The notes under the pieces: model-generated | The model's input: only the letters and a program-made list of their open reading frames with translations | What the model was told of the DNA's origin: nothing | Databases searched by the model: none | Program-made: the position numbers and the translations under genes | Part shown: piece by piece, positions 33,885 through 44,405 of the stretch | Layout of the letters: each line of letters starts with the position of its first letter | How positions within the stretch are numbered: the stretch's first letter is position 1 | Assembly: GCA_964023275.1 (NCBI GenBank) | Contig: OZ029925.1 | Location: 9,913,719-9,977,718 of the forward strand | DNA from: Norana najaformis | Lineage: Eukaryota > Annelida > Clitellata > Crassiclitellata > Hormogastridae | Reading direction: 5' to 3' | Length of the DNA: 64,000 nt

Positions 33885-34035
33885 CACGATAGCATACTGG
33901 AGAAGAGCGCTCGGCTTGTAACTCGAATAGTACGGGTTCGAGCCTCCTTCGAGACGGTTACTGTGTAGGGACCTTGAGCAAGTCCTGAACTCACAACTGC
34001 TCGGCGCCATCGATTGATGGCGTTTCGATAGTGGC
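33885..34035 (+). repeat. tRNA-derived SINE copy (family A), plus orientation
   Basis: A box-like head from 33887, B-box gggttcgagcctcc at about 33935, body gtagggaccttgagcaagtc and tail ggcgcctactaaatgcataa. The clearest copy of this family in the window. Confidence 0.8.
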
Positions 34036-34099
34036 GCCTACTAAATGCATAAATAAAAAATATAGCTACTATATATATATATATATAATTATAGCTACG

Positions 34100-34144
34100 C
34101 TATAGGTTCGTATATATATATATTATATATATACGAACCTATAG
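34100..34144. repeat. Perfect AT-rich hairpin
   Basis: ctataggttcg..tata / tata..cgaacctatag: arms of about 22 bp with almost no loop. Confidence 0.85.
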
Positions 34145-34532
34145 TTTTGCGTAAGTGTTATACAGTCTGTCTGGAGATGCAGAGGCAGCCACAAGTTATC
34201 CGCAATCTGCGCAGCACCTGCCAAAGGTGCGCAAACGACACGCACCTGTCGATCATCCGGCGCGCGCTGGCGCCGGCGCAAGAGAGTGGGGGAGGAAGCG
34301 GGGAGAGCGGCAGGAGGGTCAGCTGCAGCAGTCACAACGGAACGTGTCGTAATTCGTTCGTATGCATCGCTCAACACAGGTCAGGCCCCATCACTGACCG
34401 CTAGCCAGTCACGTGACGACACTAAAGTCCCGTTAAAGTCTCGTCGATATGTAGAAAATCGTTTATATACGTAATGTGTGCATTTAACAATTGTAATCGT
34501 CGGACTTGTCCACCTACCAACAAAACTAATTC

Positions 34533-34608
34533 ACAGAAAATCGTATATATACACGATTTATATATTCCTCGTATATATATATATATATATAAATACACGA
34601 TTTTCTGT
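34533..34608. repeat. AT-rich inverted repeat
   Basis: acagaaaatcgt at the left and acgattttctgt at the right enclose AT repeats. Confidence 0.75.
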
Positions 34609-34644
34609 AAATATGTATGTATATATATAGTGTATGTAGTCTGT

Positions 34645-34676
<32 letters not shown>

Positions 34677-35069
34677 GCAATTCTTAGCGTCGGACTCATC
34701 TACATATACCCACGAATATACCTCGGCAAGCAACGGACGCCGCCGCTGGGGCCTTGCGTAGAGTGGGCAGCGGGCGTTTAGGCCTTTAAGCTTATTTAGG
34801 CCATCAGTACCACACACGCAGTCTGATGATATCGGATGTCTGTATAAAATGATACTCGAAGATACATCTTAATACGACGAGGCACGAGTGTGGTCGTTAG
34901 GTGATAAGCCGAAAGCCGAAGAAGCCACCTAGCGTCCAGCTGAGATAATATCGCTAATAGCGCCGATATAACCGTAAGTGGGTTCGTTTCGACCGACGTC
35001 TAATTAATTAGGCTTATTTAATTAATTGCGACGGAGCGGTTCGTCGTAACGTGTGCTGCAGCTTCGACT

Positions 35070-35439
35070 ATGCAGGGGAGAGACGCCTTGGCGCAGCTGA
35101 GCGCGCCTCGCGGGCCGTCAACTAGGACTCTGGCACCCTCGGTCTTCGGCTGGGTCTCCGATGCGGGAGACGGGACCCGTGTGCCCGGATGGTGCCGGGT
35201 CGGTCCGATCGGGGCCCCTCTGGCCGTTCCCCCGTCGCCGACCACCGCCACCGCAGCTCCCGGGAGCCACGCGGCGGGCGGGCCGTCCGTCGGCGACCAA
35301 GGAGGACGCAGTGCGAAGAGGATGGAGCCGCGGATACGGCGACCGATGAATGCGTTCATGGTCTGGGCGAAGGCGGAGAGAAGGAGGCTGGCCGAAGAGT
35401 ATCCGGATGTACACAACGCTGACCTCAGCAAACTGCTCG
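35070..35439 (+). CDS. SoxF: SoxF exon 1: N-terminus and first half of HMG box
   Basis: Gly/Pro/Ala-rich N-terminal 84 residues, then [20 protein letters not shown] and DLSKLL. Donor G/gtaaga; ends phase 1 inside a Gly codon. Confidence 0.92.
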
Positions 35440-38400
35440 GTAAGACAGGGCTTACCTTGATTGGCTTCGATTACTTCAATTAGACATAATCTACTATGCT
35501 GTTATTACGCATATATGCAGCGCTGCTATATAATGATATCGTAGCCGTGCTGCAGCGCCTTTGTGAGTTACTTAAAAGGCGCTTTATAAAGTTAGTGTTA
35601 CATGCATACATACATGCATACATACATGAATACATACATACACACATATATATACACACATACATACACACATACATACACACGCATACATACATACATA
35701 CATACTTACATACATACATACACTGTGTCCGGAAAAATTCCAAGGCTCTAAAATATGAATGAAAAAAACTATAGTAGATAATAATCAATTTAAAAATTTA
35801 AAAACCTTTTTGATCCGTACATAATTACCAACAAAATTCTTTGCAATTTATTAACGGCCCCGTTTAAAATTACGTCACAGTGACGTATTTGAATTTTATA
35901 TTTTGTAAAGAAAGTTGCTAGAAAAATGGCGTTCAGCGAGGAAGACAGTTAGTCAGTGGCGTGTACGTCTCGAAGCTTGCGTTGAAGCCAATGGCGGACA
36001 TTTTGAACATAAATTATAGTTCAATAATATTTCAGGATTAAACTGTTTTTGGAATTTTAAAAATCGATTAATGTTTACTAATTATTTTCATATTTACCGT
36101 AAAGCCTTGGAATTTTTCCGGACACAGTGTACATAATGAATACGCCTCAATCGATTGTGCTAAGCAACTAACTGTCAGTGAAGGACTTAATCGGAGTCTT
36201 TACACGACGACTGTCCGCAGTGAGCGACTCGAACCCGTACTCTGCGCGTTACAAGACGAGCGCTTAACCAATCGGCCACTGACCGTGCATTTTCAGTTGG
36301 AAAGTCAGACGACGTGTAAAAAAATTGGCCACACCCTCCATCATATGCCGAAGCTTACAAAAAAGTCGTTAACATTTCATGCAGGTGGTCGCCTCTCCGG
36401 GTTAGCTGAGAGAACTGCGCTTGCACTTCTTGTTCTTCGTCTTGTTGCTCTTGTTCTTGTTCTTCTTATTCGTCTAGTTCTTGTTCTTTATTCATGTTTT
36501 CTCCTTGTTCTTGTTGTTGTTCTTTTCCCTTTGTTCTTGTTCTTCTTCTCAGGGTTTGTTTAGACAGGGCAGCCGTTTCCCTTTTCTCATTGTTCCTCTT
36601 CTGACTTATCCCGGACTGAGCTTAACTTAACAGCGGCGTCATCCACTGATGCCAATGCAACATTGCTATGGCGCTATAGAACTTATTAGATTAGATTAGA
36701 TTTACTGTTCACTGTTGCTCGTTCATTCGCTATCTTGCATGGTCTGCGTGTGTCTGCCCGCATGACTGCGTATCTGTACGTGTGTATATGTGTCTGTGTA
36801 TGTCTGTCTGTATAGGGACCTTGATCAAGTCCTTCAGTCACAAATGCTTTGCGCCTGATATTCAGATTTAAGCCTATTGAATAATAATAATAATGATGAT
36901 AATGATAATGATGATGATGATAATAATAATAATAATAATATTAATAATAATCTGTCTGCTCGAAGGCTGGTTACTGCTATGATGTAGTTATTGCTAAATC
37001 AGTGCTTCTTATTGGAGAAAATTCTTTAAAGTCTCTGTTATTGAAATCTATCGATATTGCTACCGGACATTTACACGTATTTCCGGTGACAATGAAGAGT
37101 CTAAACTTAGAAACCATCTGTTTCAACTTGCTTATCCACCTTAACCTGATTTCTGGTTTCCCAACGGAGAAGTCTTCTGTTGAGTTTATTCTCTGAGAGG
37201 AGCTTTATAAATCTTAAATTATAATTACAATTACAAAAAGTCAATTTGACTGCGGTTTTACTTGAAAGATGGACCATCGATTGATACCTTATGCATTATG
37301 ATAACGGAGCTACAAAAGTCGCTGTAGCTTAGACAGATCTTTTGTGATGCTGTTGCACGTGTGCTGCTGTTGCTGATATCAATGCCGAGGCCAAGTCTAG
37401 TTGTTGTCTGATGCAACTGGACCGCAACATTTTCCGTCAGTCGCGAGACCCCTTATTCGATAGTCGTTGACCGCCGTCGCCTGCATTTCGTTCTTAATTG
37501 GCGCCATCTTAATTGATATTAATTGTCTTAAGTCTGCTATAATTGCCGGCGGAAAGTGTCGGCAGCATTTGGCAGGAGCAGCAGCGATTCGGTAACCTCG
37601 CCGAGCGATGATTATCCGGAGGCATCCGGCTGACAATTCAGCCATCGGCTGACAATTCAGCCATCGGCTATCGTGTTTTATGTTGGACCACCTGTTTCCG
37701 CCGATGACTCTCAACCCGCAGGTGGTCTGCTGACCTCACTTGGTCGCTTAGCTCGGGCTTGATTGCCTCTCAGCCGGCGATGGTTACTCGACACTCGGTG
37801 CCTCGTGTGCTGCAGCGGTCGTTGCTGCTGGGCTCTCTTCGTCACTGCGTCTTTCCGGTTCGAATCGTGGAATGTGAAAGTGTTGTCGATTTATAAATGC
37901 AACCCGAATGAAGAGTTGTCCTGTTGCCATGAATGAGATCAGCTGTCCCGTTGCTGTGAATGGCAAGTTGTTCAGATGCTGTGAATGACGATTTGTCCCG
38001 TTGCTATGAGTGAGAAGGTTGTCCCGTTGCCGTAAATGACAACTGATCCTGTTGTTATTAATGAGATAATTTAGTTCAGTTGGTATGAAGGACAAGTTGT
38101 TCAGTTGCTGTTCTTGTGTTTGTGGTTTATCCGAAAAGCCTCCAACTTGAAGGCCGCTCTAGCCGACCTTCCTTTTTCTTAGCCTCGGCATATGAGGACG
38201 GGTGGCCAGCCATCTCCTTCGCCGCCTGATTTTCCGACTAACAGTTTACGGTCATTATATCCATTTTACAGCTGAGCTCACTAGGGAGCGCACGTGGAGC
38301 CGAAATATCGAAACAAATTTCTGCCCTGGCGAAGAGTTGAACCCCGACCTCGAGGTTGAGAGTCGAACACACTAACCACTAGACTATCGCGCTTCTAATT

Positions 38401-41400
38401 GTAATAGCGACAATTTATATAGCACCGTTAGCAGTGAGCTACTAAGCCTTTTAGAGTGCTTTACTACTTCAGTTGTCGGTTAGGCCTACGCTAGAAGTAG
38501 TTCGCTATAGACGATGCTCTGGCTGAAAATCGGCTGAGGTAGCTCGGCGCATGAGATGACAATGGTGTCAATAACGATTGTTCAAACATCAATGGAAAAA
38601 CCCCGGAAACATCTTCAAGGATTTTAGGCTGAAGTACGGAACAAAATTGATTTAGTAGTCGCTTACTGACATATATGTATATGACATATGTATGTGTGTA
38701 TGTATGTATGTATGTATGTATGTATGTATGTATGTATGTATGTATGTATGTATGTATGTATGTATGTGTATGTATTTATGTATGTATGTATTTATGTATG
38801 TATGTATGTATGTATGCATGTATGTATGTATGTATGTGTGTATGTATGTATGTATGTATGTATGTATGTATGTATTTATGTATGTGTGTATGTAGGTATG
38901 TATGTACGTATGTATGTATGTATGTGTGTATGTATGTATGTGTATGTATGTATGTATGTGTGTATGTATGTATGTATGTGTGTATGTATGTATGTATGTA
39001 TTTATGTGTGTATGTATGTATCTGAGCAATTATACAGTGCCTTTCACGTAGCTCTCAAAAGCGTAGGAACATGGCAATCTAACAGTTCTAAAAGGTGTGT
39101 CTTAAGTTAAGCTGAAAATAGTTCACGTGCATTAGTTTCATAAGTTCGGATTTCCAGCGGAAGATTGTATCACAGAAAGATGGTGAAATAGATGAGTAAG
39201 CGTGCTGTGCTCGAACTGCAGCTATTGTAGACCAGGCGGATCAAGGACTGGAAGACAGACCTCCCTTATGTATTCCGTGGCCGTCCCAACTATGGTTGCT
39301 CGTCCCAAGAACAGGATCTTGAATCGAATTCTTTACTCAACAGGAAGCCAGTGTTTCTCGCAAAAAGCCCGGAAGCATTTGAGCGATGTTCCGCAGGTCG
39401 GATTGGCTGCCTGTAACAGCGGAAAATCAATCTTTGCACTTTTGATTCAGATGCAGTGCATGTTATTTAATTAGATTAGATTAGAGTAGATCAGACCAGA
39501 TTAGATTATGTCAGGGTTGTTTAAGGTGAGGCCGGCCAAGACTATACTGGGCTGGATTGGCCCAGAATGGGCTAGATTAGACACGATAAGACAGAACTCT
39601 TGTCCCTCGTTGGTTTAGATTATAAAGTACATGACAGTGTAAATTAAGATCAGATTAGATCAAGCCATCGCAGATACAATGATATCAGATCGAATTGGAT
39701 TATAAGTCGATTAGAATGAGTCGCATCGGACGAGAAGACGCCTTAAGTAGATGCATTTCCGTTTCAGGTAGCAATTGGCGGAAGCTGTCCTTGGTTGCTA
39801 AGCGACCGTTCGTCGAGGAGGCCGAGCGGCTGCGGGTACAGCATATGACGGAGCATCCTGACTACAAGTACCGTCCTCGACGGAGGAAGCATCCTCGCCG
39901 GGCGACCAGAGCCAAGACGCCGCTCGCAGCGTCCTCCTGCAACTCCGCTCCGTCCCCGGCCTCCAAGGCGCCTCGCCTGGCTGCCTCGACGGACAGGACG
40001 ACACCAGGGGAACCGATGGACGACTCAGCTAGACAGGACACAGTTCCGGGGAGTGGAGGCGACGGGAGGCAGCGGTCGACGACGGCCTCCGTCCTTGATA
40101 CACCCGAGTCGTCGCCTAGAACGACCCCTGTTCAACGTAAACCAGCCCGATCTCAGAGACCCTCATCCACGGCCGTCGTAAAGGCAGGGAGGGTCAGACA
40201 AATGTCGTCGACGAATGGGTTCAGCGGAGCACTTCAGCTTCCCAAAGGTACCGGAAGTTGCCCCTTTCCCGCAACTGGCGGACTGATATCGCCCGATATG
40301 TCCCCTGCTATTGAACCACCGGACAGTTTCCCTGGTTTTTCCATGCAGACGGAATGTGCTGCTCCATACTACGCCACTTCCTCCTCATCCTTCTCGTCTT
40401 ATCCACATCAGGCGTTCATGTTTGACCAGCGGTTGTCATGTCGATTGCCACTCCACAGACAGATGTCTTGTCCGGGAGACACGAGGACCCTTCAGCAGAA
40501 CGCCTACAGGTCCAGCGCCGCCGCCGCCGCCGCTGCCGCTCAGTGGCGGACAGACTTCGAAACGTGCTACCCAGATCGAGGACGAGGATTTCAACATCCG
40601 GGCCAGTGGAAGGCGGAATTCAACAAATCCTGCGAGAGTTCCGCCGGAGTCCTTCGCAGCCTGGTTTTCGGTCCTACTACTGCGTTCCAGCAACAGTTCA
40701 GTCAGGTGGATAACCCTCAGGGACGCCTTCAGCACTTCTCCTACGCCGCCATGCAACGTCCTGTTGGCGGTCCATACGGTTTGAATCATCGGAAGGTGGA
40801 CAACTTGGTCCCTTCTTCTAGGTACGGCTACAATTCGGTCTCTTCGCAGGCAAATCCTTTTTCGTGTGCTGTATTTCGAGAGAAGGAGGAACGGCAGGAA
40901 CTGAATCATCAGTTCCAAGCGCATCATCAGCAGCCGGAATACATCCTCCTTCACCAGCTGTCGCAGGACGAAGGTCTGGCTGATGTCGATTCCAAAGAAC
41001 TTGATCAATACCTCGGCGTTCACACTGAAATGATATCGTCCAATACAGGAGGAGGAAATGGAATGGGAAGAGAGGAGGGCGGAGGAATGAACTCTTCCGC
41101 TGAGAGGTATTTTGATCCTTCTCAACCTGAATCCTCCTTTCGTTCGTTTGCTTTCTATTCGTCCGATGGACTTCCGCAGGACCACTTCATTTCCGGTTCT
41201 GCTGTCAATGCAACGCAGATCATCAATAGCGTGAAATCCCCTCTGAAGAATGACGTCATGGATGACGTCGACGGACACAAAACCTGCGAAGAAGCGACGC
41301 GGAGAATGATTTGTTCGCAGGGAGACTTAACCGTAGACCTGACCTCGCCTCTTGCGGGTTCACGGGATGGCCGTTCCATCCTTCAAGGAGCCCCGTCCTG

Positions 41401-41746
41401 CGCCCAGAACCCTACAAGTTGCGGGGACAGTGCGAACGATCGGGACAAAGAACAGAACGCCGCAAGTTCGACTCCTGCCTTAACGGAATCTACAGGACGA
41501 GTGGGTGACGCTGACTTTCTCGAATGTTCAGCCGGATCTCGGTCATCGGAACGGGTTTCGGCGAAGGTTCTGGACCTGACTCCTCTACAGGAACAGCTGC
41601 GCGCCTGCATCGCTGCTTCCTACCTGGGTCCAGAGGAGGAGGACTTTGATTCCGACTACGATTTCACGGGTGCTGATATGAACCGGTTTGGATTCTGTGC
41701 GGCTCTTTCCGACGCTCCGCCATTTTTTCAGTCGGAACTCATCTGA
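35070..41746 (+). CDS. SoxF: SoxF-group HMG-box transcription factor
   Basis: A nuclear DNA-binding regulator of the Sox7/17/18 group. CDS is 35070-35439 joined to 39768-41746, 782 residues. The HMG box spans about residues 88-166: [20 protein letters not shown], then KLLG/SNW across the intron, then [20 protein letters not shown] and YKYRPRRRK. The [11 protein letters not shown] and YKYRPRRRK segments are SoxF hallmarks, and an intron within the HMG box is known in SoxF genes. Near residue 530, [10 protein letters not shown] resembles the beta-catenin-binding DxxEFEQYL motif of SoxF proteins. The rest is Ser/Pro/Gln/Ala-rich, with a poly-Ala run near residue 370. Vertebrate SoxF proteins are about 380-420 residues, so this one is long. 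An in-frame ATG at 35322 just before the box is an alternative start. Confidence 0.93.
35600..35720. repeat. ACAT tetranucleotide array
   Basis: catacatacatg and catacacaca tract in the SoxF intron, running up to the TA that flanks the mariner-like element. Confidence 0.9.
35721..36129 (+). mobile_element. Internally deleted Tc1/mariner-like element
   Basis: A 409-bp element with 27-bp perfect terminal inverted repeats starting cactgtgtccggaaaaattc and flanked by TA on both sides (35719-35720, 36130-36131). Inside, ATGGCGTTCAGCGAGGAAGA reads MAFSEED, and soon after [17 protein letters not shown] with a stop reads like the C-terminus of a Tc1/IS630-type transposase. The middle of the gene is gone, so this is a non-autonomous derivative. 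Confidence 0.85.
36132..36290 (-). repeat. tRNA-derived SINE copy (family A)
   Basis: Minus-strand head with B-box gggttcgagtcgc, then a core with caatcgattg. It abuts the right end of the mariner-like element. Confidence 0.7.
36415..36560 (+). repeat. CTTGTT-type pyrimidine-rich repeat
   Basis: Imperfect ttgttcttgttctt tract in the SoxF intron, followed by ordinary sequence. Confidence 0.85.
36880..36955. repeat. AATAAT/GATGAT trinucleotide repeat
   Basis: aataataatgatgataatga tract in the SoxF intron. Confidence 0.9.
37050..37230 (+). mobile_element. Possible retrotransposon 3' tail
   Basis: Ends ggagctttataaatcttaaa and attacaattacaa, like the LINE tails at 33060 and 61196, after a frame that weakly fits a reverse-transcriptase C-terminus. 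Degenerate. Confidence 0.35.
37905..38112 (+). repeat. Degenerate minisatellite, about 28-30 bp x 7
   Basis: Units of the type gttgtcccgttgctatgaat repeat with many substitutions through the SoxF intron. A perfect 22-bp duplication (ggctgacaattcagccatc) sits nearby at 37628-37670. Confidence 0.75.
38270..38420 (-). repeat. Degenerate tRNA-headed SINE
   Basis: Minus-strand tRNA-like head with gttcgactctcaacctcgag, related in layout to family A and followed by tatatagcaccg. Confidence 0.5.
38672..39020. repeat. TGTA tetranucleotide array, about 350 bp
   Basis: Long tgtatgtatgta array with occasional TTTA, TGTG and GTAG variants, the longest microsatellite in the window. It makes repeat-encoded open frames on both strands. 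Confidence 0.97.
39035..39480 (+). repeat. Degenerate interspersed repeat
   Basis: Starts tatacagtgcctttcacgta and continues with text resembling the element at 30600-31010 (cagtgaattcctaagccg-type segment). Non-coding. Confidence 0.4.
39768..41746 (+). CDS. SoxF: SoxF exon 2: second half of HMG box to stop
   Basis: Acceptor tttcag; the first bases complete the Gly codon and read [20 protein letters not shown]. 659 codons follow to TGA at 41744-41746, ending in an acidic Asp/Glu/Tyr-rich segment and FFQSELI. The frame is open upstream of the acceptor, but that part is intron. Confidence 0.93.
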
Positions 41747-44175
41747 GGTATACGACATATCAGTCATATCACATTTGTTTAGCGCCTTCAGACTTAAAAT
41801 CAGTGTGTCCAGAACACTCAGGCACAGGCATTTTTTCTGAGAATTAAGCAATATTGACACTATTAATCTACACTCAGACACTGCATCCGATAGCACAGTG
41901 TCTATCGTTTGTTAACAGACTGTTTCAACAAGCACTAAGCTCGTTTTCATGTGCTGTTAGCAGACATGTATGAATATATCTAGCTCAGTACTAGCAATAA
42001 TAACTGCTCTGATAGGCAGTCTTGTGGCTTACACAGTGATTCTACGCACATATTTTTATGTGGTTCAGATACTAGGTACAATTTAGTTTTGTTAAGGGCT
42101 TTCAGGATGCATCAGTGGCCATCGCATGTACGTAAGTAGCCAGAGCTAGTGATCACGAACTGATACACTAGACCTTACATGTATGTCGTGTGGGTCAGCA
42201 TCATATTTTGCATTGATTGTTGCTGGCAACAGCGTCAGTGCTTCATCCCCTCTGTCAGTAGTGTAACTGTTCTGTGTTCTTTGTGTGTCTGTTCCGTCAC
42301 TGAGTTGTTGCTGTCAGACGTCTTGTTGTCAGTTGTAATGTAACAACGTGTTTGACGTCGAGTTTTATTTCGTTATTGCTGCCAATAGTTTCATTACATT
42401 GATGATCGCAATAGTTTTAATATATTATTGCGTCGTAGCGATGCTCTTAAAATGTAAATAGCCATGTGCATGCATTATTGTTTGAGTACATAATTTTCAC
42501 CATTAATGTTACACACTGATGCATACTCTACGTCCGTACTGCCAGTTATGGTCCTTCGTAACGCATATAAAAGCCTATAAAATATATTCAACATTGTACT
42601 ATTAACTTGAAAAGCCATGAAGTATTTTTTTACTCTCAAACTGGAAAACTAAGAAGTATTTTAAACATCACAGAGTTTTGGGCATTTGTTAATAAGACAA
42701 GCAATAAGGATAAGGCAGGAAGCCACGACTTAAGAATAATTTTACTACTTTCAAACATTACTCTCTTAATTGCATGCGACTGAAATCAGCAGAACTAATG
42801 TTAGGCCTGCTAGAATGCCACAAGCATCAACTCTTTGATAATAGAGTCACTGTGCTCTTGTCTGGCTTTGGGCATTAATTAGTTAATGATTTTGGACACT
42901 AAGCACCTTATTTATGTGAGCGTTCTGGCTGCGAAAACATCCGATCTTAACCGCTTTTAAGAGTGGCTAGAACAGCATTTTTAGAGAATGTGAAGAAAAA
43001 CGATAGACAAATTCTACGAAATCAATCAATTCACAATTACATCGACTTTAAAATATAATCATCGTGAAAGATTTCGAACACAAGGCCAGTATTATTTCCA
43101 CGGCTGTGCAATTCTAAATGTGTATTTAGATGTGACGGAGGAAAACCTGGACCAAAATTGAGAGTTGTTATTATCAGGTGAAGACCGCTTTTAATGTGGA
43201 ATTTAAAAATTTCGTGACGTGATTCGACGCTTAGTCAAAACACCGATTGTGAGAACTATGTTTACATTTTTAGGGTTTCATAATTGTTGACGTCTATTTG
43301 GTGTTTATTTTGATAAGTTTTATTAACAATGCGTTACCTAAACGGACAAAATTACTTACATGAATTCACACTTGTAAGACGCTCTTGAAAGTGTTACGCA
43401 GTGGCTAGAAGGCTAAGAAGTCGTCTATGACGCTCGTCCGCAAAGTTACCTACTTTGGACTCCTCCTTTCCCATTTGTCCGCATCTGCCTTCGCGGACGT
43501 CCGCAGTCCAACGGAGTACTAAGGCCTATTCTACCATGTTGATCGTACAGGGCTAACTGTGGCGTACACGGGGTACATTGATACTGCCGCATCCATCAAA
43601 GGGACCCTATTCAGATCCAAGGCAGCACAAACTGTCTGATGTATGACTGAGATTGGTGTTTAAGTCACAAGCTGTACGGAAATAACCGTATGCTCAAAGT
43701 TTAGATCCTTACGTACACGCAAAGTTGGGCAGAATTCCTTCTCCCTTGTCCTCATCTATCTGCATTTTTAGACCATTTATTCCTCCCTCTTTGCGGGCAT
43801 CCTTAATGGATAACCCCTAAAATATAGTACATTCAGTTTCGACTGTATTGAATGGGATATATTAACAGACCTATTCCTCTTCTGGCTAAATTAGACTTTT
43901 GAGAGCGTCTTTAAGCGCGCACTTATTGCAGCCTGGGACCGTTTAAACGCCGAACCCGCAGTTTGACAGCTGACAGATACCAAAATCTAAGATCAAGCAA
44001 ATTATTTCGAACGCACAACAGGTCATAATAGTTTTACATGTAATATATTGGCCTACATGCCATACAGATATAAACAGGTGTCATAAAGAGACCTATGTGT
44101 TAGGTCTATAGGACTATGTCACTATATTATACAGGCGTGAAAACATAGACACCGTGGTAGTGACAAAATAATTAG

Positions 44176-44405
44176 TCCACTATGGTTAACCCAATTTATA
44201 TGCTGGCGACACTCAGTGTCAAATTTTGCGGCTGCGTTAGTGGAAGGTCAACGAGTGTTAAACAAGTCGGCCACCTCATAAAATAAATGACGATGATGGT
44301 AGACAAATGCTTTTGCTGCTGTTGTGAAAATAAGAAACTTAGTGCGCAGTTGCAAAAGCTGAAACTAGGTGTCGCCAGCATGCAAAGTGAGTAAACCATA
44401 GTGGA
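44176..44405. mobile_element. MITE with about 60-bp imperfect terminal inverted repeats
   Basis: The left end tccactatggttaacc..tgctggcgacac is mirrored by the right end gtgtcgccagca..aaaccatagtgga. About 230 bp in all, no transposase. Target-site duplication not clear. Confidence 0.7.

Larger units (their letters stand above)
30166..35069. other. Divergent intergenic region between PARI and SoxF
   Basis: Holds an AT run (30270-30306), SINE fragments, a LINE remnant (31013-31273), a repeat pair member (32590-32745), AT-rich palindromes (32955-33055), a LINE tail (33060-33290), a family A SINE (33885-34035), AT hairpins (34100-34144, 34533-34608) and a CpG-rich stretch from about 34150. No convincing gene is seen; the last kilobase probably contains the SoxF promoter and 5' UTR. 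Confidence 0.6.
34150..35440 (+). promoter_or_regulatory. CpG-rich region over SoxF 5' end
   Basis: Much higher G+C and CpG content than the surroundings (e.g. gcgcgcctcgcgggccg near 35100), interrupted by AT hairpins at 34533-34670. Likely SoxF promoter, 5' UTR and exon 1. Open frames near 34150-34470 match nothing I know and may be UTR. Confidence 0.45.

Noticed and set aside
33930-33950. Possible tRNA gene near a gggttcgagcc box
   Set aside because: Shares its body and tail with several copies in the window, so it is a SINE.
40436-41278. 280-codon minus-strand frame opposite SoxF exon 2
   Set aside because: A shadow of the coding strand. SoxF has the HMG box and splice junction in its own frame; this frame matches nothing.
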